From: Branchiostoma lanceolatum | Taxonomy: Eukaryota; Chordata; Leptocardii; Amphioxiformes; Branchiostomatidae | Length of the DNA: 64,000 nt | Direction: 5' to 3' | Assembly: GCF_035083965.1 (NCBI RefSeq) | Contig: NC_089726.1 | Location: 12,777,501-12,841,500 of the forward strand | Shown: piece by piece, positions 56,401-64,000 of the stretch | Layout: the number at the start of each line of letters is the position of its first letter | Position numbering within the stretch: the stretch's first letter is position 1 | Program-made: the position numbers and the translations under genes | Notes under the pieces: generated by a model | The model's input: only the letters and a program-made list of their open reading frames with translations | What the model was told of the DNA's origin: nothing | Database searches by the model: none

Positions 56401-59361
56401 ACCTACCAAATATCATGAAGACCCATCAAAGGTTTCCCGAGTTATGCTCTTGACATACATACAGACCCACACAACAGCCGGTTCAACCGAAAACATAATC
56501 TACTCCGAGTTCCTTGGCGAAGATAAATAGAAGAGTAATACTCACGTGCCATAACCGTGAGTATTAGAGCAGTCAATGTTCTTCAGGTTGGTCTGATGAT
56601 ACTTCTCGCAGAGGTAGTTGTGCACAGACCCATAGAACCAGTAGAGTTGGCTGAAACCGCAGGCAAACGCGAGATCCACGAGCGCAAGGAAAATGACGAA
56701 CTTGATGATGTCCATCACCATCCGGCCGAAGGAGATCTGGAGAGTCCCCAGATTACGTGACATGCGCATGAAGTACATTGCACGTAGGAAGACGTCCATG
56801 GTAAAGATGGCGTACACAGCATCGGCCACCATAACTGGCTGGAAACTGTTCCATTCAGCTCTGGCTGCCCAGTCCAGGGAAAGATCATGCCCGTAATAGG
56901 TATCCCACTAGATGAAACAACAAAATCGTCCGATTGGTTCTGATAAGAAACCTTTACTTTAAAACATATTAGTATATGTGCTACTTCCGGGACCAAGTCA
57001 CATAGGTTGCTTTTTAACTCAATCGATGGCATTGCAAGGTTGATACTTAATGTAAATATACTCTCGGTCTTTGTGTACAAATCTAATCGCTTTGATAGAA
57101 ATGTTTGCCAGAATGTCTCTTACCTGCACAATGGCCAGAAGCCGTAAGGCGACATAAGTAGTGTAGAGTGCAACGGCCAGGAAGTCAAGCAGATTCCAGA
57201 AGCTTTTGAAGTACCGACGGAGTCCTTGGTACCAGACTTTGTTGATTTGCTCAACGAAGAACCCTAGAGTAATGGTGAATACTATGTTACTTCTTACTCT
57301 TCAAGTCATATTAAGATACTACGTAGTTACGTAGTACAGTGTATCTCCGATTCGATATACGGGCCAAAGTCGGCAGGGGTCCCGAGAACTGGCTAAGCCC
57401 CTCCGTGCTCTGCCTTCCTCGGTAACGATCCATATCAGAGTGATGTCATGTATTCTTTGTATATATCAGTGGCCATAGCAGTGTCCAAAGACAAAGGGGA
57501 AAGAGCAGAGTGACCGATGCTGCTGATTTTGCCCTTTGGACACTTTTATTGCCACCGATAGATCTGCTTGGAAATTAGTTCTCGATATCATAAATAGCTG
57601 TTTTGCTTTCCTATACCATAGGAATAAACGGACAAGGAAGGTAGAAAGACTTCCTTACCAGACATCCAGATAAAGATGATAACTTGAGTCCAGGACAGTT
57701 TTAAACCAGAGGTCGGGATCTTCTGCACCATCCTGTCTATCTCTTCATTGCTCACTCGATACATCTGCGCCTCTATAATCAGGATGATGAGCAGGTCCAT
57801 CGCGGAAAGGAACCAACACATCCCACGGATCACTGGGGTCTTCATGATTCTCCCGTGCTAGGATGGAAATATACTTTCTCCATGAAACTGATGCTGCTAC
57901 GTCATGTTATTAACGATCAAACGACTATAAGCAATCGACAAACGTATGACATGATATGCCACTGGCACTGCACGTACCTTCGTAGTTGGTGCCAAAATGT
58001 GCAGTATGGCCAGAAATGGATGCAATGCGCCGACTGTAAGGAGGAACAGCATCACCTGCCAGATTGACCCCTGCTGTAGTGCTTTGCTGTCGAAAAATTC
58101 GTGTATTTCTCCGGCGTTCAATTTACCTGCATACTCGAAGCTCAGGGCGTGAGAGGCAAACTGGAAAACATGGTAAAAAATAAACTATTAAGCTCGCTCC
58201 TAAAGCTTCGCTGAAAAATATTAGCATATGTATATAGTGGACAGCTAAATAGCAATGATGAAGCTGTGTTTGCAGAGCTAAAACATCACCTACGTACCTT
58301 CTTCTGCTTCATTTCAACTGCCATCTCTAGCGTTCCCCACAAATCTTTGTCAGTAGCCTCTCCATTGTTAAAGCCGAGAACGGCATCTAGCTCATCCGAG
58401 TCTCGCACCTCATCCAGCAACTCACAGGCAAACATCTCACACTGGTCCGCCAGCTCCTCCAGCTCAGCTCGGTAGTTCTCCCGCTTCCAGCAAGCATCCC
58501 GCAGAGCTCTGGCCGTCCGGAAACATGTCCGGAACGGGTCGGGGCTGGTGAGTAAGATGAGGGAAGGGCTACAGACGGCTCGGTAAGCTGTGAGCCAGGC
58601 GCGGGAGGATTGAACTGTTGTCCACTGATATTCATCTGGTGATGGGACGGAAAAGCCACGGTCCAACAGGAGTTTGAGGATGTCAAAGTTGTTCCGAATG
58701 GCGGCCATCTTTACTGGAGTCATGTCAGGGTGGAAGGCAAAGTTCTCCAGCTGAAGAGGTCAAGGAAACAGAATGATTATAGTGAGTTAATGATGTACAG
58801 ATACAAACACTGACACACAGAAAGGCAGGCAAGTGCACGCACTCACACACGCACACGCACACGCACACACAGGCACACACATGGAGGCACACGCACATGG
58901 AAGCGCACAGAGGCTCATGCACACAAATACACACACACACGCGCACACACACATAGACACACACACACATACACGCGAGGAAAACGCATACACATAGACA
59001 CATACAAAGAGAGAGAAAAACGCACAATGTGAATTCTAACCTCTAAGCTTCCAGGGTGTTCTTCATTTTCTGAGGTGCCCCTGTCCAGGAGAAGTTCTAC
59101 AGCTTCTATGTTCTCCCTGTCAATCGCGTAGAGCAGAGCCCGGCCAGCAGGTACTCCGTGGTCCAGGAGCATCTCAGCCGCCTCTAGCGACCCGTTATCC
59201 ACGCCGACCTCCACCGCCGTCCGCCCAAACTCGTCACGGAAACGGGTTATGTCGTTGGTTATGTTGGGATTGAAGTCAACGCCAGCAATTAACGCTGCTA
59301 AATCATCAACAGCGTTATTGCTAACCGCGGACAAAAGAGCTCGCTCCATCTTCCTTGCCAT
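52505..59361 (-). CDS. TRPC-like cation channel, paralog D (10 coding exons, 715 aa)
   Basis: Exons in transcript order: 59361-59041, 58750-58298, 58160-57978, 57857-57659, 57263-57124, 56907-56546, 53692-53461, 53166-53011, 52756-52718, 52567-52505 (TGA). All introns are GT-AG and in frame; the exon-8 donor is GTCAGC, where C has GTGAGC. Product: a channel subunit with ankyrin repeats, TRP_2 region, six-helix core, pore [14 protein letters not shown] and S6 [17 protein letters not shown]. The TRP region has QEWAYS...LPPPFN and a short tail ends [12 protein letters not shown]. Exons 1, 2, 6 and 7 are nearly identical to those of paralog C, whereas exons 3 and 4 are clearly diverged. Intron 6 is about 2.85 kb, against 152 bases in C, because of a repeat-rich insertion. 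Intact reading frame throughout; no sign of pseudogenisation. Confidence 0.9.
53363..53440. repeat. Pure (CA)n microsatellite, TRPC-D intron 7
   Basis: About 39 uninterrupted CA units, ending only ~20 bases from the 3' end of exon 7 (53461), i.e. close to its splice donor. The length should be polymorphic between individuals. Confidence 0.97.
53845..56526. mobile_element. ~2.7-kb insertion in TRPC-D intron 6 with 13-bp inverted ends
   Basis: The left end TTATCTTCGCCAA and right end TTGGCGAAGATAA are perfect inverse copies and sit where gene D departs from and rejoins gene C. Inside are an octanucleotide array and several diverged monomers with the phrases 'aaa(t)atcatgaa.acccatcaa', 'cccgagttat(g/t)c', 'ac(a/t)gcagttct...' (near 55130-55230, 55850-55960, 56110-56200, 56250-56360, 56400-56450). 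No transposase frame is visible. This is a composite non-autonomous repeat, and other insertions may be nested in it. Confidence 0.7.
54164..54560. repeat. (AATATCAT)n octanucleotide array
   Basis: About 400 bases of the 8-base unit AATATCAT. It is highly uniform from ~54300 to 54558, with variants (ATTATCAT, GATATCAT, ATCATCAT) in the first 130 bases. The most homogeneous part is the youngest, typical of slippage growing from one side. Confidence 0.96.
57467..57571. repeat. Truncated fold-back element, TRPC-D intron 4
   Basis: The right arm 'ccctttggacac..tattgccaccgatagatctgcttgg' matches the arm of the 11720-11854 element. The left arm 'cagtggccatagcagtgtccaaag' is shorter. It belongs to the same small inverted-repeat family. 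Confidence 0.7.
58830..58975. repeat. CA-rich tract, TRPC-D intron 1
   Basis: Shorter relative of the 49060-49386 tract, with the same 'ggaggcacacgcaca' and 'gaggctcatgcacacaaatac' phrases. It is located in the same intron of the duplicated gene. Confidence 0.95.
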
Positions 59362-59749
59362 TTTGCAAATGGAACTGAAAAATATTCTATGAAAAGGACA
59401 GAAATGTCAACATTTACGTGTACCAAGAAACATTATAAACAAAGGCCCGTGGTGTAACATGTGCAGCCGTTCTCTCAATCAAGTTCCATCCAGTTAACGT
59501 TTACCAGGTAGAAAACTGAACAAAAAAAAGCTTAATTGAAAATGCACACAGCTACATAGCAACGTACATCTCAGGCGTTTTGATGCAACTAGGAAAATAT
59601 TCAGAACCCTTATGGACATGGCTCACAAATAATGTTTCTACCTCTAGTCACTGAAATGTTCGACATATGTAGATATTAAAGTAGAGGAGTTTTACCGAGC
59701 CAAAGTGGTCCAGATACTGTTGTTATCCTCGCAACATGTTGCCCTAGGT

Positions 59750-59990
59750 TTCCAGGTTTGCACAACCTTGAATCACCCAAGTGACGTCTGCCAAAATGCA
59801 ATTTAAAAGTGGCAAATTGACCCACGGAAGTCTCCTGCCGCCAAATGGATGGGGTTAATTGTTTGATCGACCCAAATCAGACCACTTAATGGTGGTTATA
59901 CATGTATATGTACTTTGCATCATTCAGTGTTGTCATCTACTTGTGAAATTGAAGAAAAAAAAAGAGGACCATTCGATCAACAGGAATGTC
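59750..59990 (-). promoter_or_regulatory. Conserved 5'-flank segment of TRPC-D with CRE-like TGACGTCT
   Basis: Lies about 390-630 bases before the TRPC-D start codon and aligns with 50606-50830 upstream of TRPC-C, including 'caagtgacgtctg' and 'gtggcaaattgaccc'. Function is suggested only by shared position and the retained motif. Confidence 0.35.
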
Positions 59991-61080
59991 TCATATGGTG
60001 AGAGAAGAGGGATCTTTCTATCTTCTTCTAATCAGATTATGTGCGCAATAACCAGTTATTCATTTAGTATCATTGAGAAATTTACCATGAAATCAGAAAA
60101 AGGGTCTATAGAATTTGGATCTAGAAGGCAGTATTTGCTGTGTTTATCTTTATACTACATGACATGGTACAATATTTGTTATCAGGGCTCTAGCCTGTCA
60201 TTATTAATTCATCGGGCTTTAAGGTAATAAGATCACCATGCTATGTGATTTTATCATCCATCACAGGATAAAGGCTATACTTGGATCAAACTGGAAGGAA
60301 TCAAACTGCTTCTCAGTCTGATGTATTCTAAATGTACTCAGACTAGAGTTCACCATAATAAGTCATCAGAAATGAAAAATCATTGACTACTTTCATCACT
60401 ATTAGCAGCATTTGCATTTAGCTGTTACCAAACCAACTCAGAATAATTGCTTTTTCTTCTAGTGCCATGCTTGTTTTAAACAGAAGAGGTGAATGCACTT
60501 GGGCCAGTGAACTCAAATATGTGTGGCCTAATGAAATTATGCTTGCCCACCTTCTGATTAACTTGAAAATTCTCCACAAGAATGATACAAGCAAACATTG
60601 CTGATGTGTGTGCCATGGTCATTAACTGCAGTACTCTAGGCTGCACCCATATTTGAACTACACTATAAAATTCATTTACTTTTGCGGTGGTTGTATTTCA
60701 CGGTAGGAGGAAAAAAAGAGGGTCGCAGTGTTTTATATTCGGGATTGAAACAATTCGCAGTGTCATGAATTTGCAGTGGAGAGGTCACCATGAAAATAAA
60801 ACCACCACTAAAGTTTTGACATTTACAGTAAAGAAGACACACACTTGAAACAACAGGTTAACTGTAAGGCAACTGTTTAATGAGACTGTTCCATTGGCAA
60901 GAATCAGGTTGATCTCATTGGTCTGCACAAATAGGTCAGCAGCCAATCATGGCCCTTTTTAGATGTTAATCCAAGAATCTATCAAAATGCCTTGTTTATA
61001 TTCTTAGAAATTCTATACATAAAAATTGTGGTCAAGATTAGGGCACGTTACAAAAGAGATCAACATATACATGGTAGGTG

Positions 61081-63061
61081 TTATTTACAAGTATGATGAC
61101 ATATTCAGGAGAATAAAAGGTGGTAGCCGGCAAACATAGATAATATTGTTTGAAACAGTAAAAAAATGTGTCAACAGGACTCAACATTGGATATCCACAA
61201 GCAGATCTTATAAAGGCTCCTTTCTGATTTATCTGAGACTCGATTCAGAGTGCCACCTAGAGGCTTCTGTCTGTATTACAGCTATTCTTTTCTAATCCAA
61301 TCATGGACAGGGCATTGAAAATAACACAATTCATTATTGTGAAAATGGCCGATGCTAGCATAAACGTCTTAGAAAGCAGACAAAGTGTCGAAGTCCACAT
61401 CATCTTGGTACACAAATGCCATTCTGACATTTAGAGGCTCACATCCTAAGAAGGGAGGTCAATCACATACCAGTTTCCTTCCCTCTAAATTGATTAGCAT
61501 GCCAAGGTCTTCAGGGATACATAGCTGCCAAAAAGACATCACTAACAACAAAATGGGTTTCACTAGCGTTACAGGCCATATAAGGGGAAACAGGATGGTT
61601 TGTTACCTTTTTTGTTTCATGACAATGATTTTCACTCAAATTACCAAAATGAACTATGTTGTTTAGCATCTTTGCACTCAACTTCGGAACTTGCAAATGA
61701 TTGAATTTATCAGCATTTTTTAATATCTTGTATCCATTGATTTGAAACAGCTGCCCTGCCACTGAAAATATTTCCATTTTTCTTTTAATGCAGAAACTCT
61801 TCAAATAACTATTGCTGTGGGATACATTTAGCCAGCATTGTATTATGAAGATTGATTTTTTAATACTTTGTGAGCTGTTAGGTTATGAGTCATGTTACAA
61901 AAACACTGAAAGTCTATTCACTCAACAATGAGTTCAAAGTTGTATTGAGCTTCAGACATATACAAGACCTGAGATATACATACACATGAAATGCTAGTAC
62001 TTCTTGTCAAATCTACTACATGGTAGAAAATAAACATTTCTTCTACAAAACTAGCAGATCTTCTGTTATCAAGTAGTGCTGCCCTAATCATATCTTACAT
62101 ATGGTATTTGCACCAGAAACTTCTTTCTTTATGTACAAGCCAAAATCTGTAAGGGTCAAGTTTGTATCCTAACTCTGGTTCGTTAGTAAACAAGCAACCA
62201 TGGACTTCGTAAAATATTCTTAAAAATAAAAAATACAAAATAAAACACATCAATATTTTGTCAAATAGCTAGAAAATTCTAATGCTTTCAATATTGGTGA
62301 CAGCATAGCCAGTGAAAGTTTTAAAAGTCGTTTGGTAAATAGCACATTTTCCCAAATCGAATCAATTACCAACTCTTTGTTAACCAAAACAAAAACATCA
62401 AATGATATGATCTTACTACAGCTATTGACTATCATCAACATGTGGAATACAGAATGTTTCATGGTGGTTCTGTGCTGTATGAAAAAGTGTGCCACATTTA
62501 TGAATGAGTACTGAGTACAGCTACACCATGTGTTATTAGATATGTGGCATACATTTTTGGGGTAATTTTACAGTCTGAGATCTTGGATAATAATTGGCAG
62601 CCGGTTGTAACATAAGATAAAATAATATGAAATTACGTCTGTTCTTGAGGTTAAACTTGATGTGGTCACTGTAGTGCTTCCATGTGGTGAGAAGTGGTGA
62701 AATATATAAGAAAGACTAACAATGGTTTGAGTAAATACAGTTTCTTAACAAAACATGAGAAAATGATAACAGTTGAATTGTAAGTACACTGAAGTGGAAT
62801 GGTGAGTCCTTTCTGTCAACAACTGATGCTCCACACTTCTGTAACAACAAACTAACTTCTGCTTTTCCACACAACAATCATCTCGACAGTGACAACAGAT
62901 AACTTAAAAGCAAACTCAACATACATACTCCAGGTCTTCATTTCTTCATCAAAACTAAATGGCTCTCCAATGGGAAGAGAAGCCTACATGTATATGTATA
63001 TATATATACAGAATTCAGTAGTTCCAGTTTGGCAGCCAGTGCTGTTGCTTATGGTATGTAC
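61081..63061. other. Probable 3' UTR and downstream flank of the MAGI-like gene
   Basis: AT-rich, with only short open frames and no recognisable exon. The proximal part next to the 63062 stop is expected to be the 3' UTR of the minus-strand MAGI-like gene. I cannot fix the poly(A) site. Confidence 0.5.
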
Positions 63062-63974
63062 TCAGTACCTTGGGTGTGGCCTACCCATGGAATCAACATA
63101 AGTCTGTGGAGGCTGCCTGATGGGCGGGTCCACATAGTCCCTCCGTCCCGAGGAGTCCACCATGTACGGTTGCCCGTACCCTTGCGTGTAACGCATGTCG
63201 GCGTAATTCATTGCCCGTGGGTCTGGTTGAGAAGCTGGGGGCCGGGTGTACTCCGGGGGACCGGGCCGTGACGTGGGGTCCATGTACGACGTGCTGGGAT
63301 GTCGACCCATCCTGTCGTAGTTCACACTTCTGGGGTCCATGTAGTTGGAACTGGGCTGTCGACCCATGGTGCTGGAGCTGGGTCGGTTGTACATGTTGGG
63401 TTGGTAAGGTGGGTTGTGACCGTCCCAGCTGTACGTGGAGCCATGGGGGCTGTTGGCTGACTGTTTAGGAAGGGGACCGTTGGGTGTGATCCCAGAGGAC
63501 ATCCGGATGGGTGGTGTGGGTGGCTGCTGACCCACGGGAGAGGGGACTGGTGGGACATCTGCAATGGGAAATTTGCAGTGCATAAGTTGCAATTCACAAT
63601 ACTAGCTTTCATTGTAGTTGGGGACTAACTTTTGGGCCTAACTCTGATTTCAACTTTCTAAAACAAATCAAGACCAAACTTTAAGCACATGAAAGGGACA
63701 AAATTGGAAATCTTATTACTGGACTATTTCACTGCTGTGAACTCGTCGACATAGATGTATTGGTCATAGAGGAAGTTAGCAGAGAGGGTTATGACGTGCT
63801 GGGCAGAAGGACAAAGGGCTGCCCATTACAATCCTTACCTAAATTTGGCACTTTTCCTCCCCTCTTCACAAACAGCCTGACAACACTTCCTCCACTCTTG
63901 ATCATCTCTATAGCATCTGCGTGCAGTATGCCGTTGGTATTGCGCCCGTTGATTTCCATAATCTGGTCTCCAAC
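63062..63974 (-). CDS. MAGI: MAGI-like PDZ scaffold protein, last two exons (partial, gene continues off the window)
   Basis: Penultimate exon 63974-63839 and last exon 63558-63062 (TGA) join in phase 1. The penultimate exon encodes the second half of a PDZ domain: VGDQIMEINGRNTNGILHAD, then AIEMIKSGGSVVRLFVKRGG. This closely follows the last PDZ domain of vertebrate MAGI proteins ([20 protein letters not shown]...). The last exon adds about 165 residues rich in Pro, Ser, Tyr, Arg and Met with loose repeats (RQPSSNYMDPRS, RHPSTSYMDPTS), ending MGRPHPRY. MAGI proteins are multi-PDZ membrane-associated guanylate kinase scaffolds at cell junctions. The 5' portion (guanylate kinase-like, WW and other PDZ domains) lies beyond the right edge. 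The paralog cannot be assigned from this piece. The low-complexity tail differs from vertebrate tails, and no classic C-terminal PDZ ligand is seen. Confidence 0.85.
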
Positions 63975-64000
63975 CTGGGGAAAAGTGTCAAAAATTACCC

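Larger units (their letters stand above)
51930..61080. repeat. Segmental duplication, copy carrying TRPC-D
   Basis: Second copy of the gene C block, enlarged to about 9 kb mainly by a ~2.7 kb insertion in intron 6 of gene D. The outer ends align: 'atcaacatatacatggcaggtg' at ~51931 and 'atcaacatatacatggtaggtg' at ~61060. Upstream of gene D (59.4-61.08 kb) I see no gene, only this duplicated flank. Confidence 0.85.

Noticed and set aside
53830-56530. Retroelement or virus-like coding remains in TRPC-D intron 6
   Set aside because: No reverse transcriptase, integrase, capsid or transposase motifs are seen in any frame; the content is satellite-like monomers and an octanucleotide array.

Overview
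The window looks like a piece of an invertebrate-chordate genome, most likely an amphioxus (Branchiostoma). The reasons are short GT-AG introns, tandem families of TRPC-type channels, a MAGI-type scaffold gene, and dense small inverted-repeat elements. The species is inferred from style and gene content and has not been checked against a database. No bacterial-style operons, CRISPR arrays or rRNA genes are visible.

Layout. (1) 1-11.4 kb holds no firmly supported gene. It has a degenerate ~20-bp minisatellite (3.8-5.0 kb), a 149-bp tandem duplication (5.65-5.95 kb), two inverted copies of a dispersed element (5.8-6.4 and 10.5-11.1 kb), and two weak single-exon candidates. (2) 11.4-17.9 kb, minus strand: TRPC-like channel gene A, 10 coding exons, 731 aa. 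(3) 18-25.1 kb: a repeat-rich block with tandem segmental copies of a ~2.1-2.7 kb unit, 27-bp satellite arrays, and MITE-like inverted-repeat elements. (4) 25.3-36.3 kb, plus strand: one 22-exon gene joined by eye with every intron in phase. It predicts a 1170-aa protein with three SRPBCC (START/Bet v1-like) domains, a C2 domain and a complete lipoxygenase domain. (5) 39.2-43.8 kb, 45.1-50.2 kb and 52.5-59.4 kb, minus strand: TRPC-like genes B (731 aa), C (712 aa) and D (715 aa), with the same 10-exon layout as A. C and D lie in a recent tandem duplication of roughly 7-9 kb that also carried their flanks. (6) 61-64 kb, minus strand: the 3' end of a MAGI-type PDZ scaffold gene, with half of the last PDZ domain and the proline/tyrosine-rich tail.

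Biology. Genes A-D each encode ankyrin repeats, a TRP_2 linker region, a six-helix TRPC channel core, a TRP-box region and a very short C-terminus. Their pores carry an aspartate at the position used by Drosophila TRP. The lipoxygenase-fusion gene lies between channel genes A and B on the opposite strand. Its iron ligands (His, His, His, Asn and C-terminal Ile) are all present, so it should be an active dioxygenase. It carries a Ca2+-type C2 domain and three lipid-pocket-type domains where animal lipoxygenases normally have a PLAT domain. This domain architecture is the main candidate for something undescribed. Lipid mediators and TRPC channels are functionally linked in other animals, but any link between these neighbours is speculation.
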